A DNA stretch of 64,000 nt from Spartinivicinus ruber (GCF_011009015.1 NZ_CP048878.1:6109001-6173000), one strand, 5' to 3'; shown: positions 54,471 through 63,894, numbered from the stretch's first letter. Program-made: numbers and translations. The notes: generated by a model not told the origin, from the sequence alone.

Positions 54471-55601
54471 TTATTGCCCTGCTTCGTTAAACTTTACAAT
54501 ATCCATTGGCACTATTTTATCGCCTGCATTGTTACCCCAAGCATTACGCTGATAAGTAATCACAGCAGCAAGATCTACTTCATTAAGCTGTTTGCCAAAT
54601 GCTTGCATTGCCGTACCCTGTACACCATTGACGACAGTTGCTATATGTTGTTGCGGATCACCTGTTGCAATCTTGCTTCCTTTAATAGCAGGGAAAACAG
54701 GAGGCACACCTTCTCCATTAGGCTGATGGCATGCTGCACATGTTGTGTTATAAACTTTTTCACCACGACTATAGAGTTCATCTTGAGACCATACTTTATC
54801 CCGTAGTTCTCGCTCTTTTTCCGCAGCTTCTTTTTTAGCGACTAACCAAGCTTGATAATCTTCTGCAGATTTTGCTTCAACCACTATTGGCATAAAACCG
54901 TGATCTTTTCCGCAAAGTTCTGCACATTGACCACGGTAAATGCCAGGCTCTTCGATACGTGTCCAGGCTTCATTAATAAACCCAGGAATAGCATCTTTTT
55001 TAACCGCAAGTTGAGGCACCCACCAGGAATGAATAACATCATTAGCCGTAATTAAAAAACGTATTTTTTTATTAACAGGCACAACCAGAGGTTCATCCAC
55101 TTCAAGTAAGTAGTGGTCACCCTTTGGTTCTTCATTAGCTATTTCTGCTCTAGGTGTACTCAGGTTGCTAAAAAAACCTACATCATCAGTAAGGTATTTA
55201 TAGTGCCATTTCCATTGATAGCCTGTTATTTGAATATCAATATCAGATTCTTTGGTGTCGTATACTTGAATTAAGGTTTGTGTCGCTGGCACAGCCATCG
55301 AGACAAGAATAAGAAAAGGGATTGCTGTCCAAATGACCTCAACTAGCGTGTTTTCATGAAAAGCTGCAGGCTTGGCACCAAGAGATTTTCGGTGCATTAA
55401 CATAGACCAAAACATCACGCCAAAAACGACCACGCCAATGGCAACACAAATCCAAAATATCGTCATATGAAGATCGTAGATGGAGCGGCTAACTTCAGTA
55501 ACCCCTTGGGGTAAGTTAACTTCCCAATCCCCATACACCGATCCACATGCCAGTAGCATGCTGATAGCTGCTATTAGCTTCGGTTTCTCTCCTAACAACA
55601 T
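54471..55601 (-). CDS. coxB: Cytochrome c oxidase subunit II with fused cytochrome c domain
   Basis: Subunit of 376 residues. Signal sequence and two transmembrane helices (about 46-68 and 87-109) are followed by the cupredoxin CuA domain, with the CuA ligands in VIHSWWVPQ and GQCAELCGKDHGFM. A C-terminal cytochrome c domain carries the heme site TTCAACHQ, with a Met ligand probably in GTAMQAFGKQL. Acts as entry point for electrons from cytochrome c (caa3 type architecture). First gene of the cluster; the 659-bp region upstream should hold its promoter. Confidence 0.96.
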   Translation of the reverse strand: MLLGEKPKLIAAISMLLACGSVYGDWEVNLPQGVTEVSRSIYDLHMTIFWICVAIGVVVFGVMFWSMLMHRKSLGAKPAAFHENTLVEVIWTAIPFLILVSMAVPATQTLIQVYDTKESDIDIQITGYQWKWHYKYLTDDVGFFSNLSTPRAEIANEEPKGDHYLLEVDEPLVVPVNKKIRFLITANDVIHSWWVPQLAVKKDAIPGFINEAWTRIEEPGIYRGQCAELCGKDHGFMPIVVEAKSAEDYQAWLVAKKEAAEKERELRDKVWSQDELYSRGEKVYNTTCAACHQPNGEGVPPVFPAIKGSKIATGDPQQHIATVVNGVQGTAMQAFGKQLNEVDLAAVITYQRNAWGNNAGDKIVPMDIVKFNEAGQ

Positions 55602-56260
55602 TCCTTATGCCTCTTGATTATATTTATGTGCCAGCCCAGCTATTTCACCAGACCAAAGAAGCTTTACATCTAGTCCTTTAATACCATGACTTTTCGGGTT
55701 ATACCCTACACTTTGGTTATTTCTAGTGGTGCATATGTTAGGCTACAGGCTAAACTTACTTTATAATTTAATGATTTAGAGGGTATAAATTGCTAACAGT
55801 TAACTAAATTTTCGCTGACTTTTATTAAGACTACTTGTTTTAACGCAACCACCTACCTATTCCCTTAAGCTTCCCTTTTTATTAGCTATTCCTTGGTTAG
55901 CTGATCATTAATTATCTATTTGTATGTGGTAATTGCTTTTTATTTTCCATCACTGCTTGTCACTGAACTTAAGTAAACACTTAGCTCACCATTTTATACA
56001 ACTGCTTTATTATAACGAACCGCATTCTTACGGCAACTGGCGGTAACACAGAAAAACAATGCTAAAGCGAAGTGATTAAAAATAATTGAGCTGAATCAAT
56101 GAGTTAGCTAATAAAATAAGGCAAATAATATTTTATTATAAAAAAACAGTTTTATTAAAAGTATGTTACTCTTACTAGGCCCTGTTATTGGGCTTTGGGA
56201 GTTGTATAAATTGAAAAGCATATACTCACAACAGTAGTTTGAGTATAAGTCATTAATTGT
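55602..56260. other. Long gene-free gap upstream of coxB and the MATE gene
   Basis: This 659-bp gap separates divergent coxB and the MATE transporter gene. It contains no convincing coding sequence. It is strongly AT-rich, especially 56100-56160. Direct repeats of TTCCCTT occur near 55859-55875. The segment near 56066-56080 (AAAGCGAAGTGATT) faintly resembles an end of the dispersed repeat. Promoters for both operons must lie here, but I cannot place them. Confidence 0.4.
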
Positions 56261-57583
56261 ATGAAGAGTATTCATGTAAAAGTATGGGCCATTGCCTGGC
56301 CTATGATGCTAGCTAATATCACTACTCCCTTGCTTGGATTAGTTGATGCGGCGGTATTAGGACATTTACCAGAGGCTTACTACTTAGGCGCTGTCGCTAT
56401 TGGCTCTGCTATTTTTAGCTTTATTTTCTGGAGTTTTGGCTTTTTACGTATGGGCACAACCGGTATTGTTGCCCAAGCTTTTGGTGAAAATAATTATGTT
56501 GCCATTCAACAATGCTTTTACCAATCTATCATTATTGCGCTAGTAATTGGCACTGTCGTTATTATCTGTCAGTCTGCTATTTTCTGGCTAGGCTGTTTAT
56601 TTTTTGACCCTCCTTCTCAAGTGAACAGTGAACTACGCATATATTATGAGATTAGGATTTGGTCTGCACCTGCCGTACTTATTAACTTTACCCTGATTGG
56701 CTGGCTTATTGGTGTTCAACGCACACGATTACCACTGCTATTAACAGTGATAGCTCATTCTACTAATATTGTGTTAGACATTCTACTAGTCATGGTTTTT
56801 AAGTTGAATACAGCAGGCGTTGCCATTGCCACAATCACCGCCGATTATTTGACACTGTTTATTGGTCTACTCTGCTGCAGCAAGGTATTAAACACATTAG
56901 GTCAACCTTTATTCACGACTATTAGCATCAAAGGCATTAAACAATTAATCCTGATTAACAAGGACTTATTTTTTCGTTCGCTGTGCTTATTACTTTGCTT
57001 TGCTTTTTTTACAGCACAAGGTTCCCGACAAGGAGAACAAATATTGGCCGCGAATGCATTATTGATCAACTTTTTACTCATTATTTCTAACGGCCTGGAT
57101 GGTTTTGCCCATGCAGCTGAAGCATTAGTTGGTAAAGCTATTGGTGAAAAAAAACTCAACCATTTACAAGCGGCTATTAAATCAACAGGTATTTGGTCTC
57201 TCGTTGGCAGCATCTTCTTTATGATTTTATTCTGGTTGCTAGGTAAGCAGATTATTTTTGCTTTAACTAATATTGAGTCTGTCAGAGAGCTTGCCATCAC
57301 CTACTTACCTTGGCTTATTTGGCTACCCTTAGTTACCGTTTGGAGCTATTGGTTAGATGGTGTATTTATTGGCTCAGTAAGAACAGATCTAATGATGTAT
57401 ACCGTGCTAGGTAGTTGTCTGCTTATTTATTTACCAGTTTGGTGGTTTACTAGACAGTTTGACAATACTGGATTATGGCTGGCGTTTTTTTCCTTTTTAG
57501 CCGCTCGAAGCTTATTTTCAGTGGCAGGGTTTTATTATATGAGTAAAAAGCAAGCCTGGTTCAGCTGTACCTCTTTCAAATGA
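56261..57583 (+). CDS. MATE family efflux transporter (DinF-like)
   Basis: Polytopic transporter of 440 residues with twelve hydrophobic helices. The N-terminus (IAWPMMLANITTPLLGLVD) and AAVLGHLPEA, then FLRMGTTGIVAQAFGE and DGFAHAAEALVGKAIGE, are typical of the DinF branch of MATE proteins. These exchange protons or sodium for drugs or metabolites. Substrate unknown; dinF itself is usually linked to lexA, which is absent here. Confidence 0.9.
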   Translation: MKSIHVKVWAIAWPMMLANITTPLLGLVDAAVLGHLPEAYYLGAVAIGSAIFSFIFWSFGFLRMGTTGIVAQAFGENNYVAIQQCFYQSIIIALVIGTVVIICQSAIFWLGCLFFDPPSQVNSELRIYYEIRIWSAPAVLINFTLIGWLIGVQRTRLPLLLTVIAHSTNIVLDILLVMVFKLNTAGVAIATITADYLTLFIGLLCCSKVLNTLGQPLFTTISIKGIKQLILINKDLFFRSLCLLLCFAFFTAQGSRQGEQILAANALLINFLLIISNGLDGFAHAAEALVGKAIGEKKLNHLQAAIKSTGIWSLVGSIFFMILFWLLGKQIIFALTNIESVRELAITYLPWLIWLPLVTVWSYWLDGVFIGSVRTDLMMYTVLGSCLLIYLPVWWFTRQFDNTGLWLAFFSFLAARSLFSVAGFYYMSKKQAWFSCTSFK

Positions 57584-58288
57584 TTTTTAACTTTGAAAGG
57601 GGGAACAATGCTCATAAAACTTTGCCGTTCAGCTCATATAGCCTACCATTAATCTAACACTTGTTTTATACTCGTGTAGGTAATAATGTGTAGTAAATGA
57701 ATCCCAGATATATCGCTTAAATCATTATTATCTTTCGTCAACTCTTTACATTTTACCCACTATAGCAGTGGAACAGCTTCACTAACGTTCAGGCATCCAA
57801 AAATACCAAGCAAAGCCCAAGTACAACAGGGGAATGGAGAAAGTATTATGGACGATCGTAATAATAGCCTCTTAAAAAATAAGAAAGCCGGACTTCCACC
57901 TTATATCAGTAATACCTGGATATTTGGTTTTCATTGATCCTGAAATAAAAAATCAAATACACATTCCAGGGATTTAATTCCCTGTTACGGTTTTCCTAAA
58001 AGCATGCTACTTATAGCATTTAATTCTAAAAATATAGCCTTCTGGCAGAATGTTTAACTTAACTTTATTGCAAAAAGCTATTAAAAATTTGGGATTAGTT
58101 ACAATTGACAAAGAGTAAGTGGTTTTTTTATTCACTTTAAAAGCTTCCTTATAGCTTTTTTGTTAAAATTACTAATTTTTATGCTAATTATTTATTTCGA
58201 TTTTTGTGCAAATTGCAATCCGCTTCAACGTATTAATTTTTAACAAGCAGTTTAATTTTTAGACCTTAATGGAGTTAGGCTCTAGTCG
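57584..58288. other. Gene-poor 705-bp gap
   Basis: Between the MATE gene and the next full-length gene I see only a possible short frame (57848, listed separately) and a small hairpin CAGGGA-N6-TCCCTG (57967-57984). The remainder is AT-rich without clear features; some of it may be remains of a decayed gene. Confidence 0.4.
57848..57937 (+). CDS. Possible 29-residue small protein or gene remnant
   Basis: An ATG at 57848 is preceded by GGAGAAAG with a 5-base spacing, a good ribosome-binding site, and opens 29 codons ending TGA at 57935-57937. The peptide begins MDDRNNSLLKNKKAGLPPY. A frame shift by one base near the end would allow about 14 more codons (ending IHIPGI), which could mean a decayed longer gene. 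I recognise no family; the site quality is the only support. Confidence 0.35.
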   Translation: MDDRNNSLLKNKKAGLPPYISNTWIFGFH

Positions 58289-58960
58289 GTGATGCTTATG
58301 ATAGTGAGTGGTATGAAACAAGCCATGACTGAAGCTAAGGAACAGGATCTGGTCAGTTCCGAGTGGATAGCTCAGCTAGCGGTAGAAAGTAGACAATTAC
58401 ATAGAACCATCAAATTACCTGAGGCAGAAGGGGATCAAGCCCTTTTTAACTTTGTGCTTCAGTATATTGAGGCTGTTCCAGGCTTTATTGAGCATGCCTT
58501 GAATACAGCAGCGAAACTGGATTTGCTGAAGTCTATTGAACCAATTGTTAAGCAAGCAATGGTTTTTTTTAGACACCCTCCTAAGCAAGTGAGGACTAAA
58601 CATCACTTTAATCATTTAGGTAATCTATATAAATTAATGGATCAAGCTTATTTAGCTCATCGCTTATTAGAAGAGTTAAATGATGCTTTTATGCTGCAAA
58701 CCGGTATGCCTATTTTACCAATGGATACCACCAAAGCTAATTTAATTATCTATGGCATGATTGGTGATAATCATGGTTGTGAACTCGAAGATATAGTGCA
58801 GGAATCCGCCAGTCAGTTTGATCTTTACCAATTGGCAGCTAATACCACCATTGATACACAACAGGTTTCTTTATTAGAACAAAACTGGCCCTGTTTTAGC
58901 ACCCAGCTAGGTATTTGCTTACAACTACGAGAGCGTCATCTACGATTAGTCTCACCATAG
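58289..58960 (+). CDS. Conserved-looking cytosolic protein, function unknown
   Basis: I do not recognise a named family. The protein has up to 223 residues; the first candidates are a GTG at 58289 and an ATG at 58292, and a start further in at the ATG of MKQAMTEAKEQDL is possible. It is soluble and helical, with QDLVSSEWIAQLAVESRQLHR near the N-terminus and HHFNHLGNLYKLMDQAYLAHRLLEELNDAFM and NLIIYGMIGDNHGCELEDIV later. I believe similar proteins occur in Pseudomonas relatives. A strong terminator follows directly. Confidence 0.7.
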   Translation: MMLMIVSGMKQAMTEAKEQDLVSSEWIAQLAVESRQLHRTIKLPEAEGDQALFNFVLQYIEAVPGFIEHALNTAAKLDLLKSIEPIVKQAMVFFRHPPKQVRTKHHFNHLGNLYKLMDQAYLAHRLLEELNDAFMLQTGMPILPMDTTKANLIIYGMIGDNHGCELEDIVQESASQFDLYQLAANTTIDTQQVSLLEQNWPCFSTQLGICLQLRERHLRLVSP

Positions 58961-58977
58961 AAACTACTACTAGCCAT

Positions 58978-59005
58978 AAAAAACCCTGCAAATGCAGGGT
59001 TTTTT
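58978..59005. terminator. Strong bidirectional intrinsic terminator
   Basis: AAAAAACCCTGC-AAAT-GCAGGGTTTTTT forms a perfect stem with a 4-base loop and A/T runs on both sides. It lies 18 bp after the stop of the preceding gene and about 25 bp from the end of the convergent yheV gene, so it should end both transcripts. Confidence 0.9.
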
Positions 59006-59029
59006 ATATGGCCAATAGAATTTATACCA

Positions 59030-59299
59030 CTAGTCTTTTTGGTATTGTTGTTTCGGCTTTAGTTTTGGATTTGGATAAAACTTCAATGGCTGACTGACAG
59101 GTTGAGAAACGCTGGTACTTGGATGATTAACTCGGGTGGGTAATTCTGTAGGTGAACCAATTGTCGCCATACTATCAGTGTAACCACATTCAACACACTC
59201 CCTTACTTCATGGTCATTTTCTTGATAAACGACTATACGGTCCATATTTGCACAACGGGGGCAAACAGCCCCTGCTATAAAACGTTTAGTAATACTCAT
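59030..59299 (-). CDS. yheV: YheV family zinc-ribbon protein
   Basis: Small protein of 89 residues with an N-terminal zinc ribbon: Cys13, Cys16 (CPRC), Cys35 and Cys38 (CVEC). The C-terminal half is Pro/Ser/Gln-rich and probably disordered (ending KPKQQYQKD). YheV proteins are conserved near prlC in gammaproteobacteria. The function is unknown. It follows prlC on the same strand, separated by copy C of the dispersed repeat. Confidence 0.9.
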   Translation of the reverse strand: MSITKRFIAGAVCPRCANMDRIVVYQENDHEVRECVECGYTDSMATIGSPTELPTRVNHPSTSVSQPVSQPLKFYPNPKLKPKQQYQKD

Positions 59300-59302
59300 A
59301 AT

Positions 59303-59395
59303 TATACCCTTCGCGAATGACTTCTAGGGTTTGTTGTCGTCACTAGAAATCATTCGCTTTGGCTTGTCCAGCTTAATCTCAATTAAAGTTACTGT
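59303..59395. repeat. Dispersed intergenic repeat, copy C (compact hairpin form)
   Basis: The prlC-yheV gap carries TATACCCTTCGCGAATGA at its left end and TCATTCGCTTTGGCT at its right, matching the two ends of copy A. Here they are close together: CGAATGACTTCTAG (from 59322) pairs with CTAGAAATCATTCG (to about 59357) at 13 of 14 positions around a 15-18 base loop. The following AATCTCAATTAAAG also resembles the right flank of copy A. It looks like an internally shortened element or the hairpin unit of the family. Confidence 0.7.
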
Positions 59396-59421
59396 TCGCC
59401 CTACAGTGGCTGGGTCACCCT

Positions 59422-61452
59422 CTATTGCGTGATTCCACTATGTTTTAATAATGGCTTAATGCTGGGTTTGTGGCCACGAAAATCCACAAACAACTTCATA
59501 GCATCTTCAGAGCCACCTTTTTCTAATATGCTGGTTAAAAATTGTTGGCCGGTGATTTGATCAAAGATTCCATGTTCTTCAAACTTTGAAAAAGCATCTG
59601 CTGATAATACTTCCGCCCATTTATAACTGTAATAACCTGCCGCATAGCCACCAGCAAAAATATGTGAAAAGCTATTTTGAAAACGGTTAAATTCAGGGGC
59701 AGGTACCACAGCTACTTGTTGTCTAACTTCATTTATTACTTTCTGAACATCCATACCAGGCTGATGCTCCAGATGTAATTTAAAGTCAAACAACGCAAAC
59801 TCTAACTGCCGTACCATCATCATGCCCGACTGAAAGTTCTTTGCTGCCAACAGCTTATTTAACATCTCTTCAGGCAACACCTCACCGGTTTGATAGTGAC
59901 CAGAAATCAATGTTAATGCTTCTTTTTCCCAACACCAGTTCTCTAAAAACTGACTAGGTAGTTCCACCGCATCCCAAGGCACTCCATTAATACCAGAAAC
60001 ATCCATATAGTCCACTTGGGTAAGCATATGATGTAACCCATGGCCAAATTCGTGAAATAAAGTCGTGACCTCATCATGGGTTAATAATGCCGGTTTACCT
60101 CCAACAGGTGGTGTGAAATTACATACCAAATGAGCAACAGGAATTTGTACTTTATCCGCTACTTTGCGCCTTACCTGGCACTCATCCATCCAGGCACCAC
60201 TGCGTTTTTTACTTCTGGAATAAAGGTCTAAGAAAAACTGCCCTACAATTTTACCGTCACGAACCACATTAAAAAACTTAACGTCTTTATGCCAGGCATC
60301 CACACCATTAACTTCAACAATATTAATGCCAAATAAGCGATGGACCACCTCAAACATACCAGAAACAACTTTTTCAGCAGGGAAGTAAGGCCGTAACTGC
60401 TCTTGAGAAATATCATAGCGATCGTGTTTTAGCTTTTCAGCATAATAAGCAACATCCCAAGCTTCTAGCTGCTCTAAGCCATCCAGTTGCTTGGCAAATG
60501 CCGTTAACTCAGCAAACTCCTGTTTGGCAACTGGATAGGTTTTTTCAGCAAGTTCATTCAAAAAGCCCACCACTTCTTCAGGAGATTCTGCCATTTTGGT
60601 AGCTAATGACAGTTCTGCATAATTATTAAAACCAAGTAACTGAGCTAATTCATGACGCAAGGTTAAAATATCATCTATTAACGAGCTATTATCCCACTTG
60701 CCAGCATTTGGACCTTGATCAGATGCTTTAGTACAAAAAGCCGTGTACATTTCCTGTCGCAGTTGCCGGTTTTTACAATAAGTCATCACTGGTAAATAAC
60801 TGGGAAATTCCAAGTTTAATAAATAACCCGTTAAGTCTTTAGCTTTAGCAGCGGCTTCTGCTACTTCTAATGCAGATTCTGGCAACCCTGCTAATTCACT
60901 TTTATCAGTGATATGCTTTTCCCAGTGATGAGTTGCATCTAACACATTGTCGGAAAATTGACTGGTTTTTTCTGACAGCTGCTTTTTCAGTTCACCATAT
61001 CGCTGTTTTGCTTCACCCTCTAGGGCTATGCCTGATAAACGAAAATCTCTTAACGCATTGGTAACCACTTTTTGTTGAGCAACATCCAGCTTTTTAAATT
61101 CTACAGAGTCAGCCAATGCCTGGTAGGTTTTAAATAAACCTTGGTGTTGACCCAACCAAGTGCCATATTCAGCAAGCTTTGGAAGACACTTATTGTATAC
61201 CTCCCTTAACTCTGGGCTATTTACCACAGAGTTTAAATGGCTTACTGGAGACCAGGCTTTATTAAAGCGGTCGCTAATTTCTTCCAACGGGACATTCACT
61301 GAATCCCAGCTCACTGTAGAATTTTGTTTGACCAGCTCATCAATAGCTTGCTTGCTTTCTTCGATTAACTTATTTATGGCTGGCTCAACATGCTCAGGTT
61401 TTACAGCACTAAAGGGAGGCAGTTCATGGCTTTCTAACAGTGGGTTAGTCAT
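59422..61452 (-). CDS. prlC: Oligopeptidase A
   Basis: Zinc metallopeptidase of the M3 family, 676 residues, cytosolic, degrading short peptides including cleaved signal peptides. The zinc motif HEFGHGLHHM lies near residue 468, with the third ligand Glu in the following helix (ELPSQFLENW). N-terminal NPLLESHELPPFSAVKPEHV is standard for PrlC. Length is normal. It is divergent from the gamma-carbonic anhydrase gene. Confidence 0.96.
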   Translation of the reverse strand: MTNPLLESHELPPFSAVKPEHVEPAINKLIEESKQAIDELVKQNSTVSWDSVNVPLEEISDRFNKAWSPVSHLNSVVNSPELREVYNKCLPKLAEYGTWLGQHQGLFKTYQALADSVEFKKLDVAQQKVVTNALRDFRLSGIALEGEAKQRYGELKKQLSEKTSQFSDNVLDATHHWEKHITDKSELAGLPESALEVAEAAAKAKDLTGYLLNLEFPSYLPVMTYCKNRQLRQEMYTAFCTKASDQGPNAGKWDNSSLIDDILTLRHELAQLLGFNNYAELSLATKMAESPEEVVGFLNELAEKTYPVAKQEFAELTAFAKQLDGLEQLEAWDVAYYAEKLKHDRYDISQEQLRPYFPAEKVVSGMFEVVHRLFGINIVEVNGVDAWHKDVKFFNVVRDGKIVGQFFLDLYSRSKKRSGAWMDECQVRRKVADKVQIPVAHLVCNFTPPVGGKPALLTHDEVTTLFHEFGHGLHHMLTQVDYMDVSGINGVPWDAVELPSQFLENWCWEKEALTLISGHYQTGEVLPEEMLNKLLAAKNFQSGMMMVRQLEFALFDFKLHLEHQPGMDVQKVINEVRQQVAVVPAPEFNRFQNSFSHIFAGGYAAGYYSYKWAEVLSADAFSKFEEHGIFDQITGQQFLTSILEKGGSEDAMKLFVDFRGHKPSIKPLLKHSGITQ

Positions 61453-61571
61453 AGTGTTCCTTATCAGTCTAAGATAGCTACTAATTACCTATTACAATGG
61501 GTTTGATCAGCTCATTATTCAATGAGCAGGCAGTCACACCATTGCTTGATGCCTATAGAGGATAAAACGAT

Positions 61572-62120
61572 ATGTCTACAATAATACGCGAGTTTCAAGG
61601 CCACCGCCCCCAAATAGCTGATAGGGTTTGGATTGACCCAACTGCCACTATTATCGGTCATGTCACTATTGGTGAAGATTGTTCCGTATGGCCTCAAGCA
61701 GTGGTTCGTGGTGATATGCACTCGATTACAATTGGAGCAAGAACCAGTATCCAAGATGGCTCTATCTTACACATCACCCATGCTAGCACTTACAACCCAG
61801 ATGGGTATCCACTAATCATCGGTGATGATGTTACTGTTGGCCACTTGGCAATGCTCCATGGCTGCACCATTGGCAACGAAGTATTGGTTGGCATGAAAGC
61901 AACAATAATGGATGGTGCTGTAGTTGAGTCACAAGTCGTGATTGGTGCAGGAAGCCTGGTTCCCCCAGGAAAAACTTTAGAGAGCGGCTATTTATATGTA
62001 GGCAGCCCAGCCAAACAGGTGAGAGCACTAACAGATAAAGAGTTGAGTTACTTTAAATACAGCGCAGAAAATTATGTAAAGCTGAAGAATCAATATTTAG
62101 TGGAGCAATCACAGAGCTGA
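61572..62120 (+). CDS. Gamma-carbonic anhydrase family protein (YrdA-like)
   Basis: Left-handed beta-helix hexapeptide-repeat protein of 182 residues. Repeated hexapeptides run from about residue 20 (IDPTATIIGHVTIGEDCSVW) to 145, with metal-ligand candidates in His (ILHITHAS, VGHLAMLHGC) as in gamma-class anhydrases. The C-terminal helix covers about 155-182. YrdA-type proteins bind metal but anhydrase activity is not always shown. Neighbouring prlC and yheV match the Pseudomonas order. Confidence 0.9.
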   Translation: MSTIIREFQGHRPQIADRVWIDPTATIIGHVTIGEDCSVWPQAVVRGDMHSITIGARTSIQDGSILHITHASTYNPDGYPLIIGDDVTVGHLAMLHGCTIGNEVLVGMKATIMDGAVVESQVVIGAGSLVPPGKTLESGYLYVGSPAKQVRALTDKELSYFKYSAENYVKLKNQYLVEQSQS

Positions 62121-62295
62121 CACATAAAAGCTATCAATAGCTACAGAGAATAACAATTTAGGCTTTGTTACCTTAGTTATTAACCACCAAGGATGGTGGA
62201 AATGCAGTCAATGCATGGTTTTATAGATGACCTCCAATAGAACAAGCAGGAGCAATTGCCGAGGAGTGGAGTCCAGTCATTTAGTTTAGAATTGA

Positions 62296-62429
62296 TTGAG
62301 AGTGTTGCAAAGAGTTATGAGCGAAGCAAAGACAAGGCAAAAGGCGTTGAAAAAGCGGAGTTTGTACCTACCTTTTGAACCGACTTTTAACGCCGTATTT
62401 GCAAGCCCAGTAGTTTGCCACCTTCTCAA
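62296..62429. repeat. 134-bp imperfect inverted-repeat element
   Basis: Outer arms TTGAGAGTGTTGCAAA (62296-62311) and TTTGCCACCTTCTCAA (62414-62429) pair at 13 of 16 positions; inner arms GGCGTTGAAAAAGCGG (62343-62358) and CGACTTTTAACGCC (62381-62394) also pair. The element could fold into a long hairpin. Its right arm includes the stop codon of the dehydratase gene. It may act as an mRNA 3' structure or be a mobile repeat unit; similar-looking elements occur in marine gammaproteobacteria as far as I remember. The rest of the 305-bp gap has only a small hairpin (62184-62199). Confidence 0.6.
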
Positions 62430-63364
62430 AAATGATAGTGCCAATCGCATAATGTACTAAAGTCCGTAGTTATCCCCCCACAAACAATCGCCACTATTTT
62501 CTCATAGGGTTCCAGTACTTCATTGACACAATAGATAGGTGACAATGTGGCACCACAAGCAGGTTCCACGATGACTTGCTGATGGTTGGCAAATGCTAAA
62601 CAGGCTGCCACTGCTTGTTGATCTGAAACGGTTATAGAATATACCGGGTGCTCATTGGCTGCTCTCACTGCTTGCTTCGCTACTTGCCTGGCCCCCAAAC
62701 TAGTGGCGATGGTCCTGATTTTATCTATGGCAACTGGTTCACCCGCTTTCATTGCTGCATTAAAAGAAGCTGCTCCTTCAGTTTCCACAGCTATAACCGG
62801 TACATCACCCCAGCCTTCGGTCATTAAGCCTTTTATTACACCACTAAGTAACCCTCCGCCACCAACAGAAAGCACAACTGCATCAGGCTTTTCAATTTGC
62901 TGTTTTAACTCAGTGACTATTGAAGCATGTCCCTGCCAGATAAAGGGGTCATCAAATGGATGAATCAGTGCTATATCAGACTCTTCGGCCAGTTCTAATG
63001 CATGCTGGTTAGCCTCGTCCCACACTTTACCTATCACAACAAGGTCTGCTTGTTGTTCTTCTATAAGTTCGCGGGCATGCTCCGGTGTTGTCTCTGGCAC
63101 AACAATAGTAGCTGGGATATTTAACTGACGAGCAGCATAAGCAACAGCATAACCCGCATTCCCACCTGAAGCGCACACAAAGTGTTTGACTCCTTGTGAC
63201 GCATAATGCTGGCAAGCTAAACCAATACCTCTAATTTTAAAAGACGCAGTTGGTTGCCAACATTCCATTTTCAACAATATTTGTTTTTGCGCCTGTAAAC
63301 TTAGCCGCTGATGATGGATAACAGGTGTTTGCCAATGGAGAGGTGAGAAATGCTGTTCAGTCAT
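62426..63364 (-). CDS. Serine/threonine dehydratase (PLP-dependent)
   Basis: Fold-type II PLP enzyme of 312 residues from the ATG at 63364, which has AAGGAG at ideal distance; the frame extends 33 bases further without support. The PLP lysine is in TASFKIRGIG, the substrate loop is CASGGNAGYAVAYAARQL, and the phosphate-binding glycine loop is VLSVGGGGLLSGV. The segment FDDPFIWQGHASIVTEL resembles animal-type L-serine dehydratase. It likely deaminates L-serine or L-threonine to a 2-oxoacid. Its stop codon lies in the end of the inverted-repeat element. Confidence 0.9.
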   Translation of the reverse strand: MTEQHFSPLHWQTPVIHHQRLSLQAQKQILLKMECWQPTASFKIRGIGLACQHYASQGVKHFVCASGGNAGYAVAYAARQLNIPATIVVPETTPEHARELIEEQQADLVVIGKVWDEANQHALELAEESDIALIHPFDDPFIWQGHASIVTELKQQIEKPDAVVLSVGGGGLLSGVIKGLMTEGWGDVPVIAVETEGAASFNAAMKAGEPVAIDKIRTIATSLGARQVAKQAVRAANEHPVYSITVSDQQAVAACLAFANHQQVIVEPACGATLSPIYCVNEVLEPYEKIVAIVCGGITTDFSTLCDWHYHF

Positions 63365-63458
63365 AATTACTCCTTGTGCTTGAAACGAATATAGCACGAA
63401 TTAGACCAAACAACGAAATTACTAAAAAAGCTTAATTTATTTGCAGTGATAACTTTGC

Positions 63459-63878
63459 TTACAATTTCCACTTTTCAGGTGGGTTTTGATTACCATAACT
63501 ATCGATAACTAAAATACCATCATCAAACTGTGCGCCGACAGGTTCAGCCTTTAGCTCAATGCATTCAGTAATGCTAACTGGATTAGCTGTACTACACTCA
63601 TGGGCAGAAACCAAATAAAAGTTTTCATGACTCGGCACCCGTTTATCACCATAACCAAGCTGGGTAAGATCTTTTGTGTAAATAAGCTCCTCCGTAAAAT
63701 ACCGCTCCTGCGCCTGCATGACTTCCAGCAACATGGTTTTGCCATCAGCTCGCCTTGTTCGCATCATTTGGTCTTGATAACTTGGTAAAGCAACTGTTGC
63801 CAGTAGGGATACAATAACAACAACCATTAAGACTTCAATCAGTGTATAACCTGAATTTTTGCTAAACCTAATTTCCAT
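63459..63878 (-). CDS. pilE: Type IV minor pilin (PilE-like)
   Basis: Prepilin of 139 residues from the ATG at 63878 (a GTG at 63884 is also possible). The prepilin peptidase site is NSG before YTLIEVLMVVVIV, with the conserved Glu5 of the mature helix. The rest resembles PilE-type minor pilins: QMMRTRRADGKTMLLEVMQAQERYF, a Cys pair (HECSTA, ECIELK) and a short C-terminus. It may help prime pilus assembly. The other minor pilin genes (fimU, pilV, pilW, pilX, pilY1) would be expected to the right, outside the window. Confidence 0.88.
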   Translation of the reverse strand: MEIRFSKNSGYTLIEVLMVVVIVSLLATVALPSYQDQMMRTRRADGKTMLLEVMQAQERYFTEELIYTKDLTQLGYGDKRVPSHENFYLVSAHECSTANPVSITECIELKAEPVGAQFDDGILVIDSYGNQNPPEKWKL

Positions 63879-63894
63879 ATTCACGCCCTTTTAT

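Noticed and set aside
55859-55990. CTTAAG sequences near coxB as further PmrA boxes
   Set aside because: CTTAAG occurs at two places, but the second half-site at 11-bp spacing is not YTTAAK in either, so they do not match the box found at 40967.
56060-56085. Possible fourth copy of the dispersed repeat
   Set aside because: Only about 15 bases (AAAGCGAAGTGATT) resemble one end, without the second end or flanking similarity; too weak to call.
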